Source: Sphingomonadales bacterium (lineage in GTDB: Bacteria > Pseudomonadota > Alphaproteobacteria > Sphingomonadales > Sphingomonadaceae). From it: a DNA stretch of 64,000 bases. A program made the position numbers and the translations under genes. Below are positions 45,282-54,376 of the stretch, piece after piece. The notes under the pieces are model-generated. The model saw only the letters and a list, made by a program, of their open reading frames with translations, was not told the origin of the DNA and did no database searches. The stretch spans positions 1,054,001 to 1,118,000 of the forward strand of contig JADJXT010000001.1 of NCBI GenBank assembly GCA_016720115.1. The letters are read 5' to 3'. Numbering within the stretch: position 1 is the stretch's first letter; every line of letters starts with the position of its first letter.

Positions 45282-46800
45282 CGGCCTATCCTCACAAGAG
45301 CAACGTTGCCGCAGCTATTGCGAGCACAAGGGCTATGAGGTCGTCGAGGTATTCAAAGATGATATGTCGGGAAGTTTGGTCAAGCGTCCAGGTATGGATG
45401 CGATGATCAAATTCTTGCGCTCGACGCGCAAGCATTCTCACGTCGTCGTGATCGACGATATCTCGCGCCTTGCGCGCGGCATCAAGCGCATTTGCAGCTT
45501 CGTGCAGATATCGGCGCAAACCGGTGCATCGCTGGAATCTCCGTCAATCGAGTTTGGCGAAGATTCAGATAGCAAGCTGGTCGAGAACCTCCTCGCCTGC
45601 GTCAGTCAACACGCGCGGCAGAAGAATGCCGAGCAAACGCTCAACCGCATGACAGCGCGTGTCCAGCAAGGTTTCTGGGTGTTCCAAGCCGTCTGGGGCT
45701 ACAAGTATGCGCGTCATTCCAGCGGCGGCAAAGTGCTCGTACATAATGAACCGCTCGCCTCGGTGCCTTCGTGAAGCACTCGAAGGCTTTGCGAGTGGTC
45801 GGTTTGCATCGCAAGCGGAAGTGATGCGCTTCCTCGAAGCGCAGCCATCCGTTCCGAAAATGGCGAATGGCTCGGTATCGAATGAACGCGTGAAGCAGAT
45901 ACTCACGAACCCGATCTATGCGGGGATCGTGCATGTTCCATCGTGGAATGTCGCACCGCGTCTCGGCAAGCACGAGCCGCTGATCTCCATCGAGACGTTC
46001 AACGAAATTCAGGATCGCTTGAAGGGTAAGGCACGTGGTGCCGTCCGCGCCGATGTGAGCGCGGACTTTCCTCTTCGCGGTCACATCTGCTGCCCGTCAT
46101 GCGGCAATCCTCTGACAGCGAATTACAGCAAGGGCAGACAGGGTGCGGCCTATCCCTATTACCTCTGCCGCCAGCGCGCCTGTGACCTTCGTGGCAAGTC
46201 GTATGCACGGGAGAAAGTGGAAGGCGCATTCGAAGCCTCTTCGTTCTGTCACTCCGGCGAAAGAGCTGGTCGAACTGGCTGCTGCGGCGTTCCGGAATCA
46301 CTGGAACAAGCAGGCGATGAATGCCGATCAATCGCGCAAGGCGATTGAGAAAGAACTCGCTGAAATCGAGCGCAAGGTGAAGCAGTTGCTTGACCGGATC
46401 GTCGAGGCTGAAAGCCCGACAGTGATCAGCGCATACGAGAATCGTATCGCGGAATTGGAAAGCACAGAAGCTGCTTTTGAGGGACAAAATGGCTCGCGCA
46501 GCGCAGCCAAAGCGGGACTTTGACGAAAGCTTTCGAAACGCCTTGGCTTTTCTCGCAAGTCCTTGGAATCTTTGGAAGAATGGGTCACTTGCGGAGAAGA
46601 AGATGGCCCTCAGGCTCACCTTTCCGAAGCATTTGGTCTATGACCCAAAAGGAGCCGTTCGAAACACAGAATTATCCTTTCCATTCAAGATGTTATTCGA
46701 CTTGAACAACCCAAAAATGGAAATGGCGCACCCAAGAGGATTCGAACCTCTGGCCTTTGCCTTCGAGCAATTTAGCCCACGCATCCGAAAAATGCGATAG
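45208..46800 (+). pseudogene. Large serine recombinase with three frameshifts, tail reading into a tRNA fragment
   Basis: The N-terminal resolvase domain starts 'KKAIIYCRVSSAQQ' (catalytic Ser in RVSS) and includes 'VVIDDISRLARGIKR'. After a shift near 45761 the recombinase domain continues ('NERVKQILTNPIYAGIVHVP'), then a zinc ribbon ('HICCPSCGNPLTANYS', 'YYLCRQRACDL'). A shift near 46234 leads to a coiled coil ('RKAIEKELAEIERKVKQLLD'), and a third near 46490 to the C-terminus ('SFRNALAFLASPWNLW', 'LPFKMLF' region). The last codons ('AHPRGFEPLAFAFE') are translated from the antisense of the tRNA 3' fragment. It is the likely integrase of the left element. As read, inactive. Confidence 0.75.
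46724..46766 (-). other. tRNA 3'-half fragment, attachment site of the right-hand element
   Basis: On the minus strand 43 nt run from an anticodon-loop-like TCGAA through GGCAA, a short variable loop, an AGAGG-TTCGAAT-CCTCT T-arm and TGGGTGCG-CCA. That is a complete tRNA 3' half ending in CCA (probably tRNA-Arg). Upstream of the anticodon loop the resemblance stops, so this is a displaced copy, as left by tyrosine-integrase elements. Orientation implies that the element extends rightward and that the intact tRNA lies beyond the window. Confidence 0.7.
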
Positions 46801-46896
46801 GGCGCGCTACAGTACGATAAGCATCTGAAATAACTAGATGTTTTTCAAATTTACGCCGAAACCCATATCCGCAATTTCGCTGCGATTTCCTCTTGC

Positions 46897-46925
46897 CTGC
46901 TTCCGTGGTGCTTCCGCGGAAGCAG
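46897..46925. promoter_or_regulatory. 12-bp inverted repeat upstream of the integrase
   Basis: CTGCTTCCGTGG (46897-46908) and CCGCGGAAGCAG (46914-46925) are inverted copies with one mismatch and a 5-nt spacer, 22 bp before the integrase start. Candidate operator or integrase/excisionase arm site. Confidence 0.45.
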
Positions 46926-46947
46926 TCCGATATCGAAGGATTGGGTG

Positions 46948-48264
46948 ATGGTGAAGCTCACAAAACGGACCGTGGATGCCGCGAAGGCCGAAGCGAAAGA
47001 CTATTTCCTTTGGGACGATGAACTGCCCGGTTTCGGACTCCGCGTCTTCGCCTCTGGCAAGCGCAGCTATCTCGTCCAATACCGCGCCGGACGTCGGTCT
47101 AGGCGCTACACTATCGGCCTACATGGCATCTGGACGCCCGAAACCGCGCGTCAGGAAGCCAAAGTTCAGCTCGGCCGTATCGCGGCTGGCGACAACCCCG
47201 CCGAGGAACGCCAGCTCGACCACAAAGCCATCACAATCAAAGAACTTTGCGCTCTCTATGTTGCGGACCTGAATGCAGGTCTCATCATGGGCAAGGGCGG
47301 TCGCCCAAAGAAATCGACCACGATTGTCACGGATACTGGTCGCATCGAGCGACATATCATTCCCCTAGTCGGTTCTTGGCGTGTCAAGGATCTGACCAAG
47401 GCCGATGTGAACAAGCTCATGAAGGACATCATTGCGGGCAAGACGCGGGTGTCGGTCAAAACGAAAAAGTTGCGCGGCAGGGCTGTCGTTCGGGGTGGAC
47501 CTGGCACGGCAACGCGCACCATCGGCCTGCTCGGCGGCATCCTTACCTATGCTATCGACGCAGGAATCATCGACAGCAATCCCACACACGGATTGAAGAA
47601 GCCAAAGTATGCCGTCCGGACCCGCCGCCTTACAGAGGCGGAATACCGCACGCTCGGCAACATGCTGCGGGAAGCGGCGAAGACCGAGAAATACGCCATG
47701 ACAGTTGAGATCATTCGGTTGATCGCTCTCACCGGCTGCCGCCGCAGCGAGATCATTGGGTTGAAGTGGGAAGAGGTCGATCTCGGCTCCAGTTGTCTTC
47801 GCCTCACGGATAGCAAGGAAGGCGATTCTGTCCGTCCAATAGGCTTGCCCGTGGTGGAGTGTCTGGAGGAACGCGGAAAGAAGGAAGTCGAATGCTACGT
47901 GTTTCCGGGCGAACGGAATGGCGCAGCGTTCGGAAGCTTCCCGAACCATTGGGAACAGATTTTCAGAAAGTCGGCACTTGCCGATGTGACGCCACACGTC
48001 CTGCGGCACAGCTTTGCCAGCATTGCGAACGATCTTGGATTTACTGAAATCACCATTGCCGCACTCGTGGGCCATTCGAAAGGCACGATAACGAGCAAAT
48101 ACATTCATACGCTCGACACAGCGCTAATCATGGCAGCCGATACGATTTCAGGCTATATTCAAGGGCTGTTGGACGGTATCGAGTTCAAGCAAACGGCTTA
48201 TGCTTTGGATAAGACATCTCGAAAAGCTGCCCTCGATCGATTCCTGATCAAAGCCGCGGCGTAG
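46948..48264 (+). CDS. Tyrosine-family site-specific integrase
   Basis: About 438 residues. The N-terminal DUF4102 arm-binding domain ('DDELPGFGLRVFASGKRSYL') is followed by a core-binding region and the catalytic domain with the RHRY set: Arg in 'TGCRRSEIIGLKWEEV', 'HVLRHSFASI' (His, Arg), His in 'LVGHSKG' and Tyr in 'TSKYIHT'. GTG 46945, ATG 46948 and GTG 46951 are all possible starts; AAGGA lies upstream. It sits 180 bp inside the tRNA fragment, as expected for the enzyme that integrated the right-hand element. The frame is intact. Confidence 0.92.
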   Translation: MVKLTKRTVDAAKAEAKDYFLWDDELPGFGLRVFASGKRSYLVQYRAGRRSRRYTIGLHGIWTPETARQEAKVQLGRIAAGDNPAEERQLDHKAITIKELCALYVADLNAGLIMGKGGRPKKSTTIVTDTGRIERHIIPLVGSWRVKDLTKADVNKLMKDIIAGKTRVSVKTKKLRGRAVVRGGPGTATRTIGLLGGILTYAIDAGIIDSNPTHGLKKPKYAVRTRRLTEAEYRTLGNMLREAAKTEKYAMTVEIIRLIALTGCRRSEIIGLKWEEVDLGSSCLRLTDSKEGDSVRPIGLPVVECLEERGKKEVECYVFPGERNGAAFGSFPNHWEQIFRKSALADVTPHVLRHSFASIANDLGFTEITIAALVGHSKGTITSKYIHTLDTALIMAADTISGYIQGLLDGIEFKQTAYALDKTSRKAALDRFLIKAAA

Positions 48265-48277
48265 TGCGCACTCTGTT

Positions 48278-49174
48278 TCAAGGTCTGTTTGAAAAGCGAT
48301 TATACGCATCGATTTTATGGACCAGCGGATCAACCGTTCGCCGATAAATTTCCGTTCTTAAAAACCGTAGCTCGGCCTCGCGTTGAGCTTCGGGAACGTC
48401 GATATACCATGCGCGCGGCTGCGGGCCGGGATCGCCGTTCCAACGGTATCCCCGTGCTTTGAGGACATCCTTGAGGTCGAAGGGCGAGTTCTCCGCCCAG
48501 ATGCGCCAAGAAACGGCGCGGGCACCGTCCAGAAGTTGGCTGAGACTCGTGACATCGGATCGGGGCAGCCGCATCGCCAGCAGCTCGATCGTCGCAAGAC
48601 AGTCGTGCGCCGCGCGATGGCGGTCATAGAAGAAGCCGGCGGCCTGAGCGAGATAGGCGAGCTTCGCGCCCTCGAATCCTTCCGCCGCCCAGTCGATCTG
48701 GCTTAACGAGCACGCCCACGGCTTCGTCGAAAACACATCGCTGAAGCGTTCAAGAAAGCAGCGGTCGAACGCCGCGTTGTGCGCGATGACAAGCGAAGCC
48801 GGCGCTGCAAATCTGGCAACCTCGGCGGGGTCGATGACCTGGCCGGCCACCATTTCGTTCGTGATGCCGGTGATCGCGGTGATTTCCGGCGCGATAGGCT
48901 CGCTCGGCTGACGCAGCCCTTGGAAGCTGTCACCCACGCTGAAAATAGTGCCATCCAAGCCATAGTTGAATGGTGTCATGGCGAGTTCGATGATCTCGTC
49001 GCGCTGATGGTCGAGCCCCGTGGTCTCCACATCGACCACCAGGCCAAGGCGCAGCGGCGTGCATGGCGGAGGAACGATGCGAGGGCGCGGCTTGAGACGC
49101 CGGACGACCCGGTAATCTCCCGTGGCCTCCAGCGTCTGCGCCAGGGTCTCCAGATGGTCAGAAGATGTCATCAT
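48278..49174 (-). CDS. DEDDh 3'-5' exonuclease (DnaQ/Pol III epsilon-like)
   Basis: 298 residues. Exo I 'GLVVDVETTGLDHQRDEIIE' (Asp, Glu), Exo II 'LVIAHNAAFDRCFL' (Asp) and Exo III 'HRAAHDCLATIEL' (His, Asp) are all present. The C-terminal ~90 residues ('LKDVLKARGYRWNGDPGPQP') resemble the tail found in phage and plasmid exonucleases. The start overlaps the end of the HerA-like gene by 17 bp, so it is translated as the last gene of the abiE-SIR2-herA operon. It could take part in that defence unit or in repair of the element. Confidence 0.85.
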   Translation of the reverse strand: MMTSSDHLETLAQTLEATGDYRVVRRLKPRPRIVPPPCTPLRLGLVVDVETTGLDHQRDEIIELAMTPFNYGLDGTIFSVGDSFQGLRQPSEPIAPEITAITGITNEMVAGQVIDPAEVARFAAPASLVIAHNAAFDRCFLERFSDVFSTKPWACSLSQIDWAAEGFEGAKLAYLAQAAGFFYDRHRAAHDCLATIELLAMRLPRSDVTSLSQLLDGARAVSWRIWAENSPFDLKDVLKARGYRWNGDPGPQPRAWYIDVPEAQREAELRFLRTEIYRRTVDPLVHKIDAYNRFSNRP

Positions 49175-51197
49175 CCGGCGCTGCGTTTGCTGCCATCGGC
49201 TCCCCTTCAGCCGCCGCGGCGGCGTCGGCCGGACGGCGCGCGAGGTGAATATCAGCGGCTCGACCTTCCTCGTGGAACCACAAATCGACCACGGCGGTAT
49301 CGTCGCTGTGCGGCCGCGGTGATGCCTCCCGCACCTTGAATGTCGTCGGGAGATTGACCGAGGTTCCGAACACCAGCGCGTGCTGCCGAGGCAATGACGG
49401 CAACCGTTTCAGGACCGATTCTGAGATGAACGGCGTCATCTGGCGAATTTGGGAGAGATCGTCGGGGTTCTGAATGCGGTGGACCAGGAAATTGGAACAC
49501 TGGCTGAGAACCGTCTTGGACAGCTCGCTCGGGCGCTGAGAGGCCAGCAGCACGAACATGCCGTACTTGCGCCCTTCTTTGGCGATGCGCTCGAAGATCT
49601 TGGTCGCGTCCACGGCATAGCGGGATGGCGTCGCCGAGATGTAGCGGTGCGCCTCTTCCAGCAGAAGGTGGATCGGAAAGCGGTTACGCGGATCGGCTCG
49701 CCGGAGCAGGCGAAATAGCATCCGCGCGATCACCGCGCTGACCAGCTCGACCACCTCGTCCTCGACGTCATTCATGTCGATAATGATGATCTGATTGACC
49801 TTGCTGTGACCGGTTCCCTTGCCAATCAGACCAACCAGCCGGGTGAGGAATTCCAACTCTCCATTGTCGGCGGCAGCACCGACGCCTCGTGGCGAAGAAA
49901 TTCATATTCTTTACGATCTTCCAGCGCCTGGAAGCGCGTCACCATCTGGGAGCAGTAGTCACGGATCTGCCGATTGCCGTGCGCCTCCGCATACAAGATG
50001 GCGAGGTCTATCGCGTCTCCGAGGGCGGAAAAATCAAAAGGCAGATTCTGATAGTCTGGGAGCTTCAAGTCCTCCAGTTCAAAGCCTTTCGGGCCGACCA
50101 GATAAGCGTCCAATCCGCAGGGTTGGCCATTTGCCCAAAGTTGACGAATTGGGATATGAAGCGGATTTTTACAGCGCTGATCTCGTTCGTGCTGAAGCGC
50201 TGAAGTATGCCTATGATCCGATCATGCTTGGACGGGCTAGAAGAATCGTCGCGCATGATCTGCGTGATGCACTTGGCAAGGATGTGATTACGGACGCGCC
50301 AGGGTTCTGCGGCCCCGCATTTGAGAAAAAGGTAGACAGACCGAGCGCCATGCGCAGGATCGGCACTGGGTGCGCTCGCTGGCCTGCAAGAGCAGTTCCC
50401 ATTCTGCCATCTCCAGGAACCAATGCGGCATACGGAAGCCAGCCGCCGTGCCGTCGAGGACGACGCGCTCGACCCCGATGGCTCCCTCCTTCGCGGAAGC
50501 GCTCCAGAGCGGCGTGATACTCGCCGTTGACGTCGAAGACGATGAAGGTCGCGCCGCGGGCGTGATGCTCCTTCGGCTTGCAGAAAAGGGACTGCAAGAC
50601 CGAGGCGACCGTGCAGGATTTACCGCTGCCGGTATTGCCCAGGACGGCGACATGACCGCCGAAGAACTCGTTCAGACGAACTTTGACGTCGTAGTCCTCG
50701 AACACCACCGACTTGCCGATCGGCAGAACCCGGTAGCGCGTAGCTCCTTCGGGTTCGCAGTCGCCGCCATTCGGGCCGACTGACGGCTCGACGGCGGCCT
50801 CAGTCTCGAAGATGCGGTCGAGTTCACCGTCCAGCGCATAGAGCGCGTCGGCATAGAGAGACGGGAAAACGGATACGCCGAAGCGGAACGCACCCCCACG
50901 CATCGGCAACATGCCGACAGGCACCACATCCAGATATTTGGAAGAACCGGCCCGGTCGAAATCGCCCCGCTCGGAAGGCGTGCTCGCGTCGCGCTCACGC
51001 AGGCCGACAACCTCGACCACGACATATTCCGACTGCGACGGAATCATCAGAAATGATCCCAGTCGCGCCACATAATGCACGTCGTCGAAGCCGACGACCG
51101 TGAAGTTGTCGGTGCCGGCGTGCATCTCGACGACAAAGCGGTCGGCCGCGACCGAGACCACCTTGCCGATCGCGCGCTTGCGATCGTCGTGGCTCAT
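49158..51197 (-). pseudogene. HerA-like helicase/translocase ATPase, with about five frameshifts
   Basis: The first frame (51197 to ~50490) has a HAS-barrel-like N-terminus and Walker A 'VLGNTGSGKSCTVASVLQSL' near residue 185, then 'FIVFDVNGEYHAAL'. Further pieces follow in other frames: 'MPHWFLEMAEWELLLQASER', 'PILRMALGLSTFF', 'GILQRFSTNEISAV', 'GLDAYLVGPKGFELEDLKLP'. The last frame (49856-49158) holds 'IIIIDMNDVEDEVVELVSAV', Walker B 'HLLLEEAHRYI' and 'VLLASQRPSELSKTVLSQCS'. Breaks lie near 50490, 50370, 50230, 50115 and 49870. It overlaps SIR2 by 4 bp (ATGA). SIR2-HerA pairs form a known anti-phage NADase complex (Nezha). Confidence 0.78.
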
Positions 51198-52516
51198 GTC
51201 CCGTCATCCTTCTTTTCGTCGTCCCTTTTCGGCGCCAGATCCGACAAAACCTTGCGAACGGCGTCATCAATCCTGTCGCTGGGGCGCTGGGGCATGAAAT
51301 GCTCGACGATCATGTCGAAGTAGTGCGCCCTCGTCCCCTCGGCAGGACCCTCGCCTCCAATTATCCAAATACGCGGGTCGCGCAGCGCCCGCAGCTTGGC
51401 GATCTCGCCGCCCGTATCCGGCGCCGCGAAGACCACCAGACGGAACGTCGGGATCGTCAGCGCCTGGTAGATGATGTTGTTCAGGTGCTCATCGCCGAAG
51501 GCGTAGCCGGCCGTGATGAGAACGCTCTGCTCGCGCACGATCCGGGACTGAAATTCCCGGAACAGGTCCGCATAGGGCGAGCCGAGCGAAGAGTTCTGCT
51601 TCGCCGGCGTCGGATAGATCAGCATCTGGTTCGTGGCTTCAGGCGGCCAGACCTCCTTGATCGGGAACAGGCCATGATCGTCCTCGGTCCAAGTGACCGA
51701 ACCATGCAATTTGCAGAGATAGACGAAGGCGTCGACGGCGGTCCATTTGCGGCTGGCGACGTCGAGCTGCTCGGCCAGAGCATAGCGGAACGTGGCCGGG
51801 TTAAAGCGGCGTTCAACCACACCGGAAAAGCCGTTGGCATAGGGAATGCCCAGGCGATCCATCGCCAATTCGCTGAAATGATCGTAGTTGGTCGTGAACA
51901 CCCAGGGCCGGGGCAAGGACCGATCGCGTAGGACCAGTTTCTTGTAGAAACGCTCGTAGAGGTCGCGCACGGTCGTGTCGCCCTCCGTGGCGAAGGCCCC
52001 TTGGGTGACACGGGTCCATAGGAAGTCCTGGACCTTCTTGATGATGCCGTCGAGAACAGCGCGATAGGGGTGAAGATCTGGATTCTCGCTCTGGCGCAGC
52101 ACGAACCGCTGCGCGAACAGCACCTCCATCAAGCGTTCCAGGTTCCGGCTGTACTCCTTCGCCAGGTCGATCCCGAGCGCATCGAGATAGTCGAGTTCGG
52201 CCTTGGTCAGCCGCCACGGCGCCGGGGCGGCGCCGGCGACCGGCGGATCGGCGTAGAATCCCGCCGCGCGCGCCTCGAGGGTTTCCCCGCAAAACTCCTT
52301 GGCCAGGGGCGCCATGGTCGCAATGCCGAGTTCCTTTTTGTCCTTCATCAGGGAGGAACATCCAGCGCCGAGCAAAAACGCGATATTCTTGGCGTTCATG
52401 GCCTCGGAAATCGCCTGGCGGGCGCTCTCGATCCCCTTGTTCCAGTCGAGTTCCGATGGATCGGCATCGCCGTTCCGCAGAAACTGGAATTTGCGTTCGT
52501 CTCCGACTTCGCTCAT
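51194..52516 (-). CDS. SIR2-domain NADase-like effector
   Basis: 440 residues, intact. 'NIAFLLGAGCSSLM' is the NAD-binding GAG motif, 'WVFTTNYDHFSELAMD' the T-N-x-D motif and 'YLCKLHGSVTW' carries the catalytic His; 'SVLITAGYAFGDEHLNNIIY' closes the SIR2_2 fold. The N-terminal ~35 residues and the last ~60 (Asp/Lys-rich) are extensions. In SIR2-HerA systems this subunit depletes NAD+ after phage sensing. It starts 23 bp after abiEii and overlaps herA. Confidence 0.85.
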   Translation of the reverse strand: MSEVGDERKFQFLRNGDADPSELDWNKGIESARQAISEAMNAKNIAFLLGAGCSSLMKDKKELGIATMAPLAKEFCGETLEARAAGFYADPPVAGAAPAPWRLTKAELDYLDALGIDLAKEYSRNLERLMEVLFAQRFVLRQSENPDLHPYRAVLDGIIKKVQDFLWTRVTQGAFATEGDTTVRDLYERFYKKLVLRDRSLPRPWVFTTNYDHFSELAMDRLGIPYANGFSGVVERRFNPATFRYALAEQLDVASRKWTAVDAFVYLCKLHGSVTWTEDDHGLFPIKEVWPPEATNQMLIYPTPAKQNSSLGSPYADLFREFQSRIVREQSVLITAGYAFGDEHLNNIIYQALTIPTFRLVVFAAPDTGGEIAKLRALRDPRIWIIGGEGPAEGTRAHYFDMIVEHFMPQRPSDRIDDAVRKVLSDLAPKRDDEKKDDGT

Positions 52517-52539
52517 ATACCCCTATCCTCCCAGTTTTC

Positions 52540-53556
52540 TTATTTGGCCGCGCCGTTGGCGCGCCTAGCTATATCGGCACACCGCGCCATGAGCGCTTCG
52601 AACGGCTCCTCGTCGTCGAAGAGCAGTCCATCCTCAACCATGCGGGCATAGTCATCCTCCAACGCCTTCGCGCCATCGCCGACCGGCACGAGCTGCAAGC
52701 CGCCGCTGACAGCCGCTGCATAGTCGATCGGCGTGCGGTCGGCGGCCTTCTCCGCGAAGAACATCGACTTGTGCCGGGCGACAGCGTTGGCCAGTTCGCG
52801 ATCGGCGAAAGCGGCTTCCGCGAAGCCGGCTTCATCCAGCCGGACAACATCGTGCCAGTGTCGCGCGAAGCGGTCGCCGCGCAGCCTATCCTGGAGGCAG
52901 AAAACGTGGATGGCGGTCGCCTTCTCCCAGAAGGTCCGCTCCGCGTGCATGACGCGCGACCGCGCCGTGGGGAATACCAGTCCGTCGATCAGGCCGGCGG
53001 CGTCGCAGGAGACATCGCGCAGGCTCGCCGGTTCGCCCGTCGAGCGGGCGCCGAACTCCAGCATGACGCTGGGCGCGACATAGCCTGACCCGGCCGCGGT
53101 CGCCTCATAGTCGATAAAGAGCTTCTCATCCTCGACGCGGATGTTCGCCGCCAGACCTTCGGCGGCCAGCGCCTTCGCGATTACCGGCTGCACGGTCTCT
53201 GCGACCCAGGCCGGCAAACGCCGGCGGACCTCGCTGGACCAGCGCTTTTCCTCGCTCCGGGTTTTCGGCAGACCCTCGCCATTGTCCCCGACCAGATCGG
53301 GCGCGATCGCCCGAATGTCGTAGGTCAGATCCACATCCTCCGAAAACCGGCGAATGACCTGATAGGCTTTCGACAGCGACGTGCCGCCCTTGAACACCAG
53401 ATGTTCACCGAGCGGCGCGGCATAGAGGGTCGCCAGCGCCCACACCACCCACACATCCTTTTCGAGAAGATGGGTAGGACGGCCCGAGCGGTCGGCGGCG
53501 ACGCCCAGCGCATCGCACCGATCCTCGGCCGAAAGCTGGAGGAAGACGTCAGCCAT
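52540..53556 (-). CDS. abiEii: AbiEii/AbiGii-type nucleotidyltransferase toxin
   Basis: 338 residues. The nucleotidyltransferase signature 'HLVFKGGTSLSKAYQVIRRF' is followed by 'SEDVDLTYDI', the metal-binding Asp pair of DUF1814. 'RTFWEKATAIHVFCL' and 'RHWHDVVRL' are further family blocks. AbiEii toxins transfer nucleotides to RNA (tRNA acceptor ends in studied homologues) and stop growth. It overlaps the antitoxin gene by 8 bp. Confidence 0.88.
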   Translation of the reverse strand: MADVFLQLSAEDRCDALGVAADRSGRPTHLLEKDVWVVWALATLYAAPLGEHLVFKGGTSLSKAYQVIRRFSEDVDLTYDIRAIAPDLVGDNGEGLPKTRSEEKRWSSEVRRRLPAWVAETVQPVIAKALAAEGLAANIRVEDEKLFIDYEATAAGSGYVAPSVMLEFGARSTGEPASLRDVSCDAAGLIDGLVFPTARSRVMHAERTFWEKATAIHVFCLQDRLRGDRFARHWHDVVRLDEAGFAEAAFADRELANAVARHKSMFFAEKAADRTPIDYAAAVSGGLQLVPVGDGAKALEDDYARMVEDGLLFDDEEPFEALMARCADIARRANGAAK

Positions 53557-54142
53557 ACGCCACCCTTCCCACGCTCTGCGCGAGCCATGTCGGAAGCTGC
53601 GGCGCGGCGGCGACCAGTTCGCCGAACACGCCGGGCGGCATCTTCCGCTTCAATGTCGTGAGCGCGGCCTCCGCCTTTTCGGGGCCGAGCCAGGCCAGCG
53701 CCCGCACGGCCTCCCCCGCCGGGCGGTTGGCCAGGGCCAGTTGCCAGCGCGGCGCGTGCCGCAATTCCACGACCTGCTTGCCGAGGTGCATCTTTCGGCT
53801 GCGCCCGGAGGTCAGATAGACCGAGCGGACAGGCACCTGCGTCGTCAAGCCAAGGGCGTTCGCCGCGGCGGCGCCGTTCGAGACGATGATCTCCCCCTTT
53901 TGGGTCGCAAGGGCCTCGACAGCCTGCTCGACCGAAGGTGCGCGCGTGCCGAACCGGCTGGCGATGGGGCGCAGATAGACGCCACGACCGGCGCGGATGA
54001 GCTGCCCGCGCTCGGACAGGCGCGACAATGCCTGATCCACGGCCGCCCGGTTTCCGAGGTGGAGCAGGCCCTTGGCGGACACGGGGACGCCTTCAGGCAG
54101 TCCCGTCGCATGTGCCAGAATCTGTTCGGTCAGCCGTGTCAT
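53549..54142 (-). CDS. abiEi: AbiEi-type antitoxin / transcriptional repressor (DUF6088 type)
   Basis: 197 residues starting at ATG 54142 after AGGAG. The N-terminal winged HTH ('LGNRAAVDQALSRLSERGQL', 'AGRGVYLRP') is followed by the AbiEi antitoxin domain ('EIIVSNGAAAANALGL', 'RSVYLTSGRSRKMHLG'). It neutralises AbiEii and represses its own operon by binding inverted repeats; a fitting dyad overlaps the promoter at 54153-54182. The gene heads a five-gene operon. Confidence 0.87.
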   Translation of the reverse strand: MTRLTEQILAHATGLPEGVPVSAKGLLHLGNRAAVDQALSRLSERGQLIRAGRGVYLRPIASRFGTRAPSVEQAVEALATQKGEIIVSNGAAAANALGLTTQVPVRSVYLTSGRSRKMHLGKQVVELRHAPRWQLALANRPAGEAVRALAWLGPEKAEAALTTLKRKMPPGVFGELVAAAPQLPTWLAQSVGRVAYG

Positions 54143-54152
54143 CGTCTTTCTC

Positions 54153-54189
54153 CTGTCGGAAGTATACGCAAGTTTCTGACAGTTTTCAA
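54153..54189 (-). promoter_or_regulatory. Promoter and operator of the abiE-SIR2-herA-exonuclease operon
   Basis: Minus strand: TTGAAA (54189-54184), exactly 17 bp, TATACT (54166-54161). A dyad CTGTCAGAA/TTCCGACAG (54182-54174 and 54161-54153, one mismatch, 12-nt spacer) brackets the -10 box and would block RNA polymerase when bound, as expected for AbiEi autorepression. The ATG follows 11 bp downstream. Confidence 0.75.
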
Positions 54190-54281
54190 GGAAGCCATGA
54201 GGAGCGAGGCCGGATAGGGGAAAGCCTTCCCCTGCGGCCGAGCCAGGGTCTCGGCCGACCCCTTCTGCGGGGAGAGCCCCG

Positions 54282-54364
54282 CAACGCCCCCTGTAGAGTG
54301 AGAGTGCGGACGGGGTTTCCGTGACGGGTTGAGTGCCGAGAGAGAGGCTTTCGGCGCCCGTCAT
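54282..54364 (+). ncRNA. Structured leader motif, copy 1 (radC-type candidate)
   Basis: TGACGGG (54322-54328) pairs with CCCGTCA (54357-54363); between them lies GAGAGAGAG after a TTGAG. Upstream is a C-rich/AGAG block (CCCCCTGTAGAGTGAGAG). The same layout precedes the genes at 55738 and 58548. Position and features recall the radC RNA motif known from 5' leaders of DNA-binding genes of integrated elements; the match is from memory and unchecked. Confidence 0.6.
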
Positions 54365-54376
54365 GGAGTTTTTCCC

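Noticed and set aside
46724..46800. Intact tRNA gene
   Set aside because: Only the 3' half (anticodon loop to CCA) can be folded. The sequence to the right gives no D-arm or matching acceptor strand.
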